Virus record (IMG/VR): IMGVR_UViG_3300009076_001992
Location: 1-34,539 of that record
DNA from: a virus
Length of the DNA: 34,539 nucleotides
Direction: 5' to 3' (one strand)
Under the pieces are notes generated by a model that saw only the letters and a list, made by a program, of their open reading frames with translations, made no database searches and was not told the DNA's origin. Below are positions 1 to 6,475 of this stretch, piece after piece. The translations under genes and the position numbers were made by a program. The number at the start of each line of letters is the position of its first letter. Positions within the stretch are counted from its first letter, which is position 1.

Positions 1-390
1 AATGCAGTGACCGCCACCCATGTAATGACCAACAAGCTTACCGTGCGGCATTCCAGCTCTGCTTTTCACAATCAACAGAACTTCAGTGCCGTTTTTCGGT
101 GCCGTATCCATCATTTCCCATGGCGACTCTGCGGGTAGTTCTCTGGATTCTTCGCCAATTAGCGTGTTGTCAGCGCTAAACAGTACAACCTGTTGGGCTT
201 TATTCGGATCATATACATGACCTTTTGGAGCGAGCTTCTTCCAGAGCGCCTCGGTTGCAGCTGGCTTTGTTGATGCGATTGCGACGTCACCAAACCTCAC
301 GGAACCAAAAACAGTAACGGTCATTGGGATGCAGCGGGACTTTTTAGGCACCTTGCCATATGTCATGGGAAAAGCTGGTTTATCTTTCAT
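1..390 (-). CDS. Phage early protein, TAPKNGTEVLL motif, 3' end outside window
   Basis: The reading frame opens at an ATG (complement of 388-390) and stays open to the left edge, so the C-terminus is missing; 130 codons are visible. Residues about 89-130 contain W-E-M-M-D-T-A-P-K-N-G-T-E-V-L-L followed by a glycine-rich G-H-Y-M-G-G-G-H segment. This W-x-x-M-x-T-A-P-K-x-G-T pattern is common in small uncharacterised phage proteins. The start overlaps the stop of the upstream gene by four bases (ATGA), so it is translationally coupled to the leftward early operon. No function can be given; it is probably a dispensable early accessory protein. Confidence 0.75.
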   Translation of the reverse strand, partial: MKDKPAFPMTYGKVPKKSRCIPMTVTVFGSVRFGDVAIASTKPAATEALWKKLAPKGHVYDPNKAQQVVLFSADNTLIGEESRELPAESPWEMMDTAPKNGTEVLLIVKSRAGMPHGKLVGHYMGGGHCI

Positions 391-758
391 ACTGCCGCCT
401 CACCATTCCATTCCGGCGGAAGGTATTCAGCCCACCCCAGCAGCTTGAGCTGCTCATTAAATTGTATGGGCTCGTAATAGCCACTGAAATCAGGGTGGTC
501 ATATTGGTTATGCCAGCCGATTGCGCTGATTGGATCTCCATCGGTGTTGACGTGGCAGTCGTCATCTAACGGTTCTCCGTCATCATCAAGTTCCAATGGC
601 TTGTTGATGTAGTTGGCCAGGTAAACTAATGTTCTTGGTTGTTCGCCTGCGCTCCACTGGCTTTGCACTGCAATCCAGAACAGATGGTTTTCGCCCTTTG
701 GAACTTCAGGTGTTTTTGATGGCAGTTGCCAGATCACTTGTGGTGTAAGTTGTTTCAT
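387..758 (-). CDS. Small acidic phage early protein (DUF551-like flavour)
   Basis: A 123-residue acidic protein. The C-terminal half has [13 protein letters not shown] (about 86-98) and [10 protein letters not shown] (about 106-115), a pattern seen in small phage early proteins of unknown role; the DUF551-like assignment is from memory of that pattern. It overlaps rdgC upstream by four bases and the next gene downstream by four bases, so it is an internal member of a translationally coupled operon. The function is unknown. There are no membrane segments and no obvious catalytic motif. Confidence 0.75.
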   Translation of the reverse strand: MKQLTPQVIWQLPSKTPEVPKGENHLFWIAVQSQWSAGEQPRTLVYLANYINKPLELDDDGEPLDDDCHVNTDGDPISAIGWHNQYDHPDFSGYYEPIQFNEQLKLLGWAEYLPPEWNGEAAV

Positions 759-1888
759 GCTGGCACCTCGCGCAGAAGAACTTCACGATTGCCGTTGTGG
801 CCCATCTCAGACACAACACCATTACGCGCCATGCCTTCAACAATGTAGGCTGAGCGGTTGTAGCCAATTCTGAATTTTCGCTGGATGGCAGAAACTGAAA
901 CCTTCTTCGACTCAACGACAAAAGCAACAGCCTCTGTGTAAAGCGGGTCTTCATTCTCTGCATTCCATATCGGATTCTTTTGAACGCCTTTAGCTGTTGG
1001 CTCGCCAACATTCCCATCAACAGCAGCAATCAAAGCCCGGAACTGCTGCGCCATCAGCAGCAAATCGGCATCGACACGCAGCACCAGGTCATCCCAACCA
1101 AGCTCGTCGCTGGTGTTGGTTGTCAGTTCGTTCCACTGAATGCGGCGGATAGAGCCGTCATCGGCAATTGTGAAGCTCAGCGCGTTTGGTAGTGACATTT
1201 CCAGCTTGGTGACCAGTTTGTCGTCCAGGTGGCTTTGCACTTCAGTAGATGAAAGCAGGTGATTGCTGAACTTGGCCTTGGCACCTTCTTCATCTGGAGC
1301 TTTTAGTTCGACTGAATTACCCAATTCAAAACCGGTTGGCAGATTTTTACCGGCCAGCCAGTCCTGCATGTTCAGGTTTAGCTTGTTGTTATCTGTCCAC
1401 GGCAGTGCTGGCAGTGAACCCAGAGACTTGCGCAGCAATGCAAGCAGGTCTTCGGCGCGCCCGGCGCTTGTGGTATTCACAATCAGATAGCCGGTTTTGC
1501 TGTCATAGATAACAGTAACAACTGACGAACGGGGCATAGCGCGGGGCAGCAGCGCCTGAATTAACTCTTCACGTAGCGCCTGCTTTTCTTTGCGGCCGAG
1601 CGGGCGACCTTTATCCAGTTCCAGCGCTGCAATTTTTGGCTGCAGTTCTTCATTGATAACCGCGGCAGGTAACATCTTCTCTTGGCGTTTGACAGCAACA
1701 ACAAACAGGCCGTCTTGGCCTTCATGTACTAGCTGCTTGATTGTCGGATGAACAGGGTAGGTGAAGCCCATTTTTACAGCTTCTTGCCCCATGCAGGGCG
1801 TGAACTGATGCTCTGCTAAAAATGCGTCATGGCCGGTTAAATTCAACTGATCAGTGACTTTGTAAATTCGTGCGTTTTTGAACCACAT
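755..1888 (-). CDS. rdgC: RdgC recombination-associated protein with C-terminal FtsK gamma (winged-helix) domain
   Basis: A 377-residue protein. Residues 1 to about 300 have the size and character of RdgC, a ring-shaped DNA-binding protein that in E. coli limits RecA filament formation: it opens M-W-F-K-N-A-R-I-Y and has [12 protein letters not shown] near residue 70. Residues 314-377 are a second domain closely matching the end of the FtsK DNA translocase, with [13 protein letters not shown] (about 333-345) and G-H-N-G-N-R-E-V-L (about 363-371). That gamma domain reads KOPS DNA motifs and activates XerD. No FtsK motor is present. E. coli RdgC is about 303 residues, so the extra domain explains the length. 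By my recall of E. coli numbering, contacts N1296 and E1303 are kept (N344, E351) while R1300 is replaced by Y348. The start overlaps the previous stop (TAATG). Confidence 0.88.
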   Translation of the reverse strand: MWFKNARIYKVTDQLNLTGHDAFLAEHQFTPCMGQEAVKMGFTYPVHPTIKQLVHEGQDGLFVVAVKRQEKMLPAAVINEELQPKIAALELDKGRPLGRKEKQALREELIQALLPRAMPRSSVVTVIYDSKTGYLIVNTTSAGRAEDLLALLRKSLGSLPALPWTDNNKLNLNMQDWLAGKNLPTGFELGNSVELKAPDEEGAKAKFSNHLLSSTEVQSHLDDKLVTKLEMSLPNALSFTIADDGSIRRIQWNELTTNTSDELGWDDLVLRVDADLLLMAQQFRALIAAVDGNVGEPTAKGVQKNPIWNAENEDPLYTEAVAFVVESKKVSVSAIQRKFRIGYNRSAYIVEGMARNGVVSEMGHNGNREVLLREVPA

Positions 1889-2280
1889 TATTGTGCTACC
1901 CCAGTGAGTGAGTAATCTTTACCCTGGATAAAAAGAACATACCGGCCAACCACTTTAACGCGACCCCGTTTGTCTTTGGTTTGTTCTGGTGCTTTGATGA
2001 ACAGCTGCAAGTTTGCAAAAGGTTGTTTTTTTGCAATTTCGCAAAAGTGTTCGGCGGCAGCTGGAACGTTGTATTCAGGGCTGATCCGCACAGGTTTGGA
2101 TTGGCCAATGACACGCTCCAGTTCAGCATTCACTGCATCAGCAAATGCCTCTGGCGTTAACTCTGAATACTTTTTCTTGGCTTTGATGGCGGCCGTTTGT
2201 TTTTTAGCCTCGGCGGACTTGACCGCCTTTTCTGCTTTAGCCCGGGCTTTCGCCAGGTGCACACCAAACACTGCAAACAT
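1888..2280 (-). CDS. Hypothetical phage early protein, lysine/alanine-rich N-terminus
   Basis: A 130-residue basic protein with a Lys/Ala-rich likely helical N-terminus (about residues 10-45, repeated A-E-K-A and K-K motifs) and a more globular C-terminal half ending in [15 protein letters not shown]. The start is well supported: on the minus strand GGAGG lies about six bases before the ATG. It sits immediately upstream of rdgC with a TAATG stop/start overlap, so the two are probably made together. I do not recognise the family. The charge pattern would suit a nucleic-acid-binding partner, but that is inference. Confidence 0.7.
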   Translation of the reverse strand: MFAVFGVHLAKARAKAEKAVKSAEAKKQTAAIKAKKKYSELTPEAFADAVNAELERVIGQSKPVRISPEYNVPAAAEHFCEIAKKQPFANLQLFIKAPEQTKDKRGRVKVVGRYVLFIQGKDYSLTGVAQ

Positions 2281-2282
2281 GG

Positions 2283-2453
2283 TTAACCTCCAGATTTCTG
2301 ACGCCGCTCAAGTAGTTTTTTCACTTGAGCAATAATTTTCTGACACTCCGGATCATCTGCATTGACCCGGATTTCGCCGTAATTGGTCTGGATCACAAAC
2401 CCTCTAGCCATATCGGGTATTGATTTGCTCAGCTGGTAATCCGCTTCGTTCAT
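2283..2453 (-). CDS. Small hypothetical early protein (56 aa)
   Basis: A short frame starting at the ATG complementary to 2451-2453 and ending with TAA at 2283-2285. It encodes 56 residues beginning M-N-E-A-D-Y-Q-L-S-K, with a central G-E-I-R-V-N-A-D-D-P-E segment and a basic helical tail (K-K-L-L-E-R-R-Q-K). It exactly fills the gap between the genes at 2463 and 2280 in this tight minus-strand operon, and its last codons contain the ribosome-binding site of the next gene. The operon fit and sensible composition argue that it is real; the function is unknown. Confidence 0.6.
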   Translation of the reverse strand: MNEADYQLSKSIPDMARGFVIQTNYGEIRVNADDPECQKIIAQVKKLLERRQKSGG

Positions 2454-2462
2454 TGCAAACTC

Positions 2463-3161
2463 CTATGCCGCTTGGCTGACATCAACCGCCACTTGCTGAA
2501 CCCGTTGCAGGTCATCAGCAATAGCGTCCAGCACGTCGGCAATGGTTGGGTGGAGTAGGTCAGCTAATCGCCGCAGTACCTGCAATTTGGTATCGATGTC
2601 CGGTAATGGTTTGAATGGCTGAACTTCCAGCAGCTTTTCCAACTTCAGCAAGCTACTTTCAATTTCCAATGGCAGCGCCGGTTTTGATGGCTGCAACTGC
2701 GTCACAATTGCATTGGTTTCTGTTTCGGCTCGGACAACAACAGGAGCCGCCTCCAGTTCTTCAGCAGGATCTAATACCAGTGGTTTTTCAATGTTTTCTG
2801 ATAGGTTTTGCGCCGGCGCAGCAGCCAGCATTTGGTACAGGTCGTCACCTGGCTTTAATGCCTTGTCGGTATCCACATCTATAAGTTCTACTGTAATTTT
2901 TGGACGGCTACTTTGTTGCGCTTTAATCTTGGGGCTTTTTTCCAGCTTGGCTCGCAGATACTCTTTTCCTGCAGTAATGGAGGTAAATTGCCCGTTGTCG
3001 TACTTTTTGGCGTAACCAAGCTCAACGAGTTGATTCAGCAAGTTTGCTGCAAGGGCTCGGTCAATTTTCAAGTATTGGCTAGTAGCCATCACAGTCATAG
3101 CTTTGAAGTCTATGGCGATCAGCGCTGAGCGTTGTGTCGGATTTAATTCGGCCTGACTCAT
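2463..3161 (-). CDS. Hypothetical protein with N-terminal winged-helix-like region and acidic linker
   Basis: A 232-residue protein. Residues about 8-70 look like a winged helix (helices around Q-R-S-A-L-I-A-I and A-N-L-L-N-Q-L-V-E-L-G-Y followed by a short hairpin). Residues about 85-170 are a low-complexity acidic, Ala/Pro/Glu-rich linker, and the C-terminus (about 175-232) is helical with heptad-like leucines (L-L-K-L-E-K-L-L-E-V, L-R-R-L-A-D-L-L). This suggests a DNA-binding head with an oligomerising tail. It overlaps the upstream gene by four bases (ATGA at 3158-3161). The neighbour also looks winged-helix-like, so the two may be related regulators or DNA-metabolism accessories. The family is not recognised. 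Confidence 0.65.
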   Translation of the reverse strand: MSQAELNPTQRSALIAIDFKAMTVMATSQYLKIDRALAANLLNQLVELGYAKKYDNGQFTSITAGKEYLRAKLEKSPKIKAQQSSRPKITVELIDVDTDKALKPGDDLYQMLAAAPAQNLSENIEKPLVLDPAEELEAAPVVVRAETETNAIVTQLQPSKPALPLEIESSLLKLEKLLEVQPFKPLPDIDTKLQVLRRLADLLHPTIADVLDAIADDLQRVQQVAVDVSQAA

Positions 3162-3526
3162 GCTGATTCTCCTAACAAGTGCTGATTGACAAAACCGGCA
3201 CCTTTTTCAGATAGGCTGTACCGGCCTTCGTGTTCGCGAAGCCAGCCAAAGGCTTTTAAGTCACTCAGGATGTGCATGCATTGGGATCTACTATCAAAAA
3301 CGCCGGAAAGCATGGCGCCATTGATACCAACTGCTTTATCAACTTCTGCCTCACCTTTGCGATAAACGACATAAAGAGCAGCGCGCTGTTGTTTGCTTAA
3401 CTGATTGGTTGCTCCAGGTAACACCGGTGCGGCAATAAATTCGCCGTTCTGGATGCAGACACGAGCCAGCAGCCCGGTCGTATTTGTGATGGCTTCTTTG
3501 ATTTGGACTGCTGTTTGGAGTGTCAT
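3158..3526 (-). CDS. Hypothetical winged-helix-like early protein, first gene of leftward operon
   Basis: A 122-residue protein. The central and C-terminal part (about 42-115: Q-L-S-K-Q-Q-R-A-A-L-Y-V-V-Y, then L-S-D-L-K-A-F-G-W-L-R-E-H-E-G-R-Y-S-L-S-E-K-G) has the helix-helix-beta-hairpin look of a winged helix, with G-R-Y-S-L as the wing. It is the promoter-proximal gene of the leftward early operon. Upstream lie a candidate promoter and operator half-sites at 3583-3625. It overlaps the next gene by four bases. A role as regulator is inferred from shape and position only. Confidence 0.65.
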   Translation of the reverse strand: MTLQTAVQIKEAITNTTGLLARVCIQNGEFIAAPVLPGATNQLSKQQRAALYVVYRKGEAEVDKAVGINGAMLSGVFDSRSQCMHILSDLKAFGWLREHEGRYSLSEKGAGFVNQHLLGESA

Positions 3527-3582
3527 AGCGGCTCTCTTCGTTATTGAGTAAAGTCTATCTGGTAGCGAAAGCTTTCAAATAG

Positions 3583-3620
3583 TGAAGTTGACTTCATTTT
3601 ATGTTTTAAACTTCATTAAA
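3583..3620. promoter_or_regulatory. Candidate operator cluster for the leftward early promoter
   Basis: A near-palindrome TGAAGTTGACTTCA at 3583-3596 (only the central TG breaks symmetry) contains ACTTCATTTTA at 3591-3601. A second half-site, ACTTCATTAAA, is at 3610-3620. The same 11-mer recurs at 6148-6158 with an inverted copy at 6175-6185 in the rightward control region. The two half-sites here lie over the -10 and within the spacer of the candidate leftward promoter. Shared sites in both early promoters are what a common repressor or Cro would use; binding is inferred. Confidence 0.5.
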
Positions 3621-3625
3621 AGCAA
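3596..3625 (-). promoter_or_regulatory. Candidate leftward early promoter (PL equivalent)
   Basis: On the minus strand, TTGCTT (3625-3620) is followed after 18 bases by TAAAAT (3601-3596). It is about 70 bases upstream of the first leftward gene, in an AT-rich gene-free stretch, and is overlapped by the operator-like half-sites. This is the only reasonable sigma70-type pair I saw facing the operon. Confidence 0.5.
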
Positions 3626-3768
3626 GTGGCTTTATCAAAATAAAGTAAAATATTTTAAATGACAGTTGTCTGTGGTGGTGTAAACTTATACGGAAATCCG
3701 GCTTTCAGTTGCGTTAGCCAATGACATCGCGAACATAGCGGATATCAACGATTGATAATGCTTTTTTG

Positions 3769-3791
3769 TTTATTTTGTGTTACAAAATAAA
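3769..3791. repeat. Perfect AT-rich inverted repeat upstream of the accessory cassette
   Basis: Arms TTTATTTTGT (3769-3778) and ACAAAATAAA (3782-3791) are exact reverse complements with a 3-base loop. It lies 25 bases before the chosen start of the first cassette gene. It could be an operator or a leader hairpin. It lacks a GC-rich stem, so it is unlikely to be a strong terminator. Confidence 0.6.
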
Positions 3792-3816
3792 AGTTCTTAT
3801 TTTTGAAGGGGTTGTG

Positions 3817-4137
3817 ATGAATTCTATAGGCGGGCAATACACACAAATGACAGTACAAGAGAGCGGATCTAGCATTGCTCCTTCAGTAGCAGTGTCTGGT
3901 GCTGTTAAAGGAATTGAACCTTTAGTTACTTTAGATTCTGTTGTTGTAAACATATCGCCAGAAGCTTTAAAGCTGCAAAGCTTTGAGCAAGATTACGAAT
4001 CTCCACAAAATGGAGCTGGAACTTTGCCTCCAACTGAGGAAACTCAACCCGATCAAGGTGATGCCGCTCCTGGTCTTATTGTTCCGTTTAATGGTGGTGG
4101 CACATTGCCGCCAGACCCACCAAAAAGTAAGCCTTAA
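3817..4137 (+). CDS. Small acidic hypothetical protein with repeated GTLPP motif (cassette gene 1)
   Basis: A 106-residue protein. The frame could begin earlier at 3766, but ATG 3817 is preceded by GAAGGGG at good spacing, and the upstream in-frame codons run through the inverted repeat at 3769-3791. Residues about 37-52 read L-D-S-V-V-V-N-I-S-P-E-A-L-K-L-Q; the tail is disordered, acidic and Pro/Gly-rich and carries G-A-G-T-L-P-P and G-G-G-T-L-P-P, a near-duplicate 7-residue motif. There is no signal peptide or membrane segment. It begins a three-gene plus-strand cassette (gap of two bases to the next gene). The function is unknown; the repeats may be peptide ligands for a partner. Confidence 0.6.
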   Translation: MNSIGGQYTQMTVQESGSSIAPSVAVSGAVKGIEPLVTLDSVVVNISPEALKLQSFEQDYESPQNGAGTLPPTEETQPDQGDAAPGLIVPFNGGGTLPPDPPKSKP

Positions 4138-4139
4138 TT

Positions 4140-4631
4140 ATGTGGAGTCCTGGCATTTTATTTAGCTGGCTAGTTCTGGTATTGGTAGGGGGGCAACTAG
4201 CGCTTCTATTCAGAGTTGGGGAAGGACATTCTGAGAAAGCCGCAATTTCAGTTTGGCTCGTTATGAACATTCTGATGTTGATATTGACGCCATTCATTTA
4301 CGAAATTTGCGCTGCGTATATAAACTACAGTTACATTATTTGGTATTCCTTTTGGGCTTCACTAAATGTTTTATCAATTTTTAGCATTTACCTCATACAC
4401 ATAAGGTTTAAATTGCCAACCTCCAAACTGGCCGCATACATATCGTTCTCTTTTTTAGCGCTAACTGTAATTCAGGCATGTGGTTTTCTGGACCGAGCTA
4501 TTTTCGAGACAAAAGTCCTAGATGATGTATATAGGTTTTTAATACTTTCTATTAATTTTGCTGTTGTTCCGACAATTTTCATGCAGCTATATCGCAAAGG
4601 TTTGTTGCCGGTTAAAGGAATTTTTAAATGA
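4140..4631 (+). CDS. Polytopic membrane protein (about four TM segments), cassette gene 2
   Basis: A 163-residue hydrophobic protein with likely membrane segments at about 5-24, 37-58, 64-90, 98-114 and possibly 133-152, with short charged loops and a basic C-terminus (Y-R-K-G-L-L-P-V-K-G). It starts two bases after cassette gene 1 and overlaps cassette gene 3 by four bases (ATGA), so the three are a coupled unit. I do not recognise the family. Position between the repressor and the leftward promoter, as with lambda rexAB, and inner-membrane location suggest a lysogeny-expressed exclusion or conversion function; this is inference. Confidence 0.65.
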   Translation: MWSPGILFSWLVLVLVGGQLALLFRVGEGHSEKAAISVWLVMNILMLILTPFIYEICAAYINYSYIIWYSFWASLNVLSIFSIYLIHIRFKLPTSKLAAYISFSFLALTVIQACGFLDRAIFETKVLDDVYRFLILSINFAVVPTIFMQLYRKGLLPVKGIFK

Positions 4632-4978
4632 CAGAAACCATTGGTCTTGCTGTGATTATCGGCTTAGTTGTGGCTGCGACTTGGATTTACTCCAAACTAT
4701 TAAGTCGTCAGGGAATCATTTTTCATGAGAATTCGGCGCAAGAAAGCTTTTCAGCAAGGTCACACCACTTAATTGCTGAAGGCGTAAGAATTGATCAGAT
4801 GCCTTATTCATGGGAGAAGCATGAAGCGCACATTCGATGGGTTGAAAAGCTCTATGAGTATCTTGATGACTATGAAGTTGAGGTTGCTCAAAGCTTATCT
4901 AAAAACTCAGGTTCGAATGTCGTCGCTTACGCTGGAATTCGCATTTGCCCTACGCCTAAACAGGACAGCCAAATTTAA
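4628..4978 (+). CDS. Single-pass membrane-anchored hypothetical protein (cassette gene 3)
   Basis: A 116-residue protein with an N-terminal hydrophobic segment (about residues 5-24, I-G-L-A-V-I-I-G-L-V-V-A-A-T-W-I-Y) followed by a basic stop (S-K-L-L-S-R), so most of the protein is predicted cytoplasmic or periplasmic depending on orientation. The soluble part has S-W-E-K-H-E-A-H-I-R-W-V-E-K-L-Y-E-Y-L-D-D-Y (about 60-82), a Trp-rich amphipathic helix. It is translationally coupled to the polytopic protein upstream and probably acts with it. No known domain was recognised. Confidence 0.62.
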   Translation: MTETIGLAVIIGLVVAATWIYSKLLSRQGIIFHENSAQESFSARSHHLIAEGVRIDQMPYSWEKHEAHIRWVEKLYEYLDDYEVEVAQSLSKNSGSNVVAYAGIRICPTPKQDSQI

Positions 4979-5009
4979 CTGGTAACTTATGTATTTTTCT
5001 TTGGTTTCG

Positions 5010-5040
5010 TTGGAAATCACATGGGTTATTTGCCTATAAT
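5010..5040 (+). promoter_or_regulatory. Candidate sigma70 promoter for the secreted-protein gene
   Basis: A consensus -10 TATAAT at 5035-5040 is preceded by TTGGAA at 5010-5015 with a long 19-base spacer; TG at 5031-5032 lies close to the extended -10 position. It is about 77 bases before the ATG at 5117 in a gap after the cassette. No operator half-sites are near it, so expression in the lysogen is plausible. Confidence 0.5.
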
Positions 5041-5116
5041 CCATACAAGATTTGTACTTTGGCACCGCTCATCAGGCAATTGAAAAAACTGACATGCAAA
5101 ATTCATTAAGGCAGAT

Positions 5117-5554
5117 ATGAAAAGGATTTTGATTTTATTTTTCGTGTTTTTGATTTCTGCTCATTCGATTGGTCAGGTTTACAAATGCGAAAACAATGGG
5201 GTAACAACCTACAGCCAAACCCAGTGCGGTGAAGATGCAGTTGTTGTAGAAATTAAAACAAATGGACCGGGTAGCAATGATGGCTTTTCAGAAGATCAGC
5301 TCGTTACCGCTTGTGTTGAAATGCACAAGCGCCGACAAGTCTGGAAGGATATCGAGTCCGTAAGAGCAGAAGGTTTTACTAAAAGCTGGGTGAGTGATGA
5401 TAGTGGCCCACGACATATACTTACCGTGAACATAAATGCGAAAAATAGCTATGGGGGTTACGCATCTCCTGAGCCACATATTTGCTTCTTAAACCACAGT
5501 GGTAATGGATTTAGTAAAGTTCAGAAGTTCGTTTATATGGACAATAAAAACTGA
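5117..5554 (+). CDS. Secreted DUF4124-like protein
   Basis: A 145-residue protein with a clear signal peptide: M-K-R, a hydrophobic core I-L-I-L-F-F-V-F-L-I-S, and a likely cleavage near A-H-S-I-G (about residue 19). Mature residues about 20-45 (Q-V-Y-K-C-E-N-N-G-V-T-T-Y-S-Q-T-Q-C) match the DUF4124 pattern (V-Y-K-x-x-x-x-G-x-x-x-Y-S) found in many secreted proteins of gammaproteobacteria. The remainder contains four more Cys/His-type residues but no catalytic motif I recognise. It has its own promoter and ends three bases before the convergent repressor gene. Likely a periplasmic lysogenic conversion product; activity unknown. Confidence 0.68.
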   Translation: MKRILILFFVFLISAHSIGQVYKCENNGVTTYSQTQCGEDAVVVEIKTNGPGSNDGFSEDQLVTACVEMHKRRQVWKDIESVRAEGFTKSWVSDDSGPRHILTVNINAKNSYGGYASPEPHICFLNHSGNGFSKVQKFVYMDNKN

Positions 5555-5557
5555 AAA

Positions 5558-6031
5558 TCACGCACTAGTAGCGTTTTTAACAATAGGTTCTTGTTTGTCT
5601 AAGTTGAGCTTTTTCATGTAGCAGAACTTAGCTACATTTTTTACATTATTGTACTGATCTTCTGTTAAAGGAATAATCTTCATAGTCGTAATCGCAAACA
5701 AGAGCTCGTCAACGAAGTCCTTCATAAATGATTCTGTAATCTGATTGCTAGAAGCAGGATTACCACCACGAAAATAGCCTTCCTTGAGCAGCATCCAATG
5801 CTCTAACGTTTCCTGTCCAGGGATTGTCCTCAAAACTTCAACGACTCTGTCTAGAGTTTCCAAAGATGGATTTTTAGGAGCTTCTGATTTTAGGCTTCCG
5901 AGCTTTGCAATCATCGGATAGTTGATGTTAATACCACGCTCAGCAGCCCTACCATGAACTGATTTTAACTGCTCGCCGGATAAGCTTAATAGGTCCGTAA
6001 TATTTTGCGCGATTACTTGGCCAGTTCTCAT
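5558..6031 (-). CDS. Putative lysogeny repressor (HTH, CI position), no peptidase domain
   Basis: A 157-residue protein. The N-terminal half (about 1-75) looks like a lambda-repressor-type HTH: helices around V-I-A-Q-N-I-T-D-L-L, a central I-N-Y-P-M-I-A-K-L-G, and a closing P-S-L-E-T-L-D-R-V-V-E-V-L, the usual end of an XRE domain. The C-terminal half is helical and has none of the Ser/Lys features of a LexA-type S24 peptidase, so RecA-driven self-cleavage is not expected. It is divergent from the Cro-position gene at 6213 across 181 bases holding operator-like repeats, and its start codon overlaps one arm of an inverted repeat (6031-6039). The repressor role rests mainly on position and fold impression. 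Confidence 0.6.
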   Translation of the reverse strand: MRTGQVIAQNITDLLSLSGEQLKSVHGRAAERGININYPMIAKLGSLKSEAPKNPSLETLDRVVEVLRTIPGQETLEHWMLLKEGYFRGGNPASSNQITESFMKDFVDELLFAITTMKIIPLTEDQYNNVKNVAKFCYMKKLNLDKQEPIVKNATSA

Positions 6032-6070
6032 TCTTATAAGCTCTCTGTTATCAGAATTTCATTATAAGAA
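6031..6070. promoter_or_regulatory. Inverted repeat over the repressor start
   Basis: TTCTTATAA at 6031-6039 and TTATAAGAA at 6062-6070 are exact inverted copies 22 bases apart. The left arm touches the repressor start codon (complement of 6029-6031). The arrangement would allow autoregulation or an mRNA leader hairpin; the two arms could equally be separate operator sites. Confidence 0.45.
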
Positions 6071-6147
6071 AGCAGTAGTAATGTAACAACCTAAATTAAG
6101 CAAACTCGCAGTATAAAAATAAAATTTCACATTTCCGCATGAATAAA

Positions 6148-6185
6148 ACTTCATTAAACGCATGCTGACTTGCATTTAAAGAAGT
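6148..6185. promoter_or_regulatory. Candidate operator for the rightward early promoter
   Basis: Inverted arms ACTTCATTAAACGC (6148-6161) and GCATTTAAAGAAGT (6172-6185) pair at 12 of 14 positions around a 10-base spacer. The half-site ACTTCATTAAA is identical to 3610-3620 beside the leftward promoter. The right arm covers the -35 and spacer of the promoter at 6170-6198. Confidence 0.55.
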
Positions 6186-6198
6186 TACGCATTATCTT
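6170..6198 (+). promoter_or_regulatory. Candidate rightward early promoter (PR equivalent)
   Basis: TTGCAT at 6170-6175 and TATCTT at 6193-6198 are separated by exactly 17 bases. The predicted start site (about 6205) is only about 8 bases before the ATG at 6213, and no Shine-Dalgarno sequence is visible, so the first message would be nearly leaderless unless a downstream start is used. Confidence 0.5.
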
Positions 6199-6212
6199 AT
6201 CGATACAGATTA

Positions 6213-6455
6213 ATGTCTTCTAAAAGTGCATCAATGGATAAAGCTACCCAAAAACCATCAGTTCAGATCCAGTCTGGTCTTAGTGAAATGCTCCTAGTTA
6301 GTGGAGAGCTAAAGCGTTTTGCTGATCATAACGATTTCGATTTCAACTCTCTTTACAAAATTGCCAAAAACCAGATTCGTCAACCTGGTGTCGATTATGG
6401 GAATTTGATTCTCAACGCCATAAACAATTGGCCTAAACAAAAAAACAACAATTAA
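6213..6455 (+). CDS. Small protein at the Cro position, candidate regulator
   Basis: An 80-residue basic protein, first gene rightward of the repressor. Residues about 30-75 (L-K-R-F-A-D-H-N-D-F-D-F-N-S-L-Y-K-I-A-K-N-Q-I) are helical and could form a small HTH, but I do not see a canonical motif. Start choice is uncertain: ATG 6213 lacks a ribosome site and M8 (6234) is no better. Position makes a Cro- or CII-like role likely. It is followed 20 bases later by a zinc-finger gene. Confidence 0.5.
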   Translation: MSSKSASMDKATQKPSVQIQSGLSEMLLVSGELKRFADHNDFDFNSLYKIAKNQIRQPGVDYGNLILNAINNWPKQKNNN

Positions 6456-6475
6456 TTTCCTAAGAGAAAGCTTTT

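Noticed and set aside
3588-3616. Plus-strand promoter starting at TTGACT near 3588
   Set aside because: The TTGACT is part of the operator palindrome and no good -10 follows at proper spacing; the next plus gene is 200 bases away.
3766-3816. Longer first cassette protein from 3766
   Set aside because: It lacks a ribosome site and passes through the inverted repeat; ATG 3817 has a good one.
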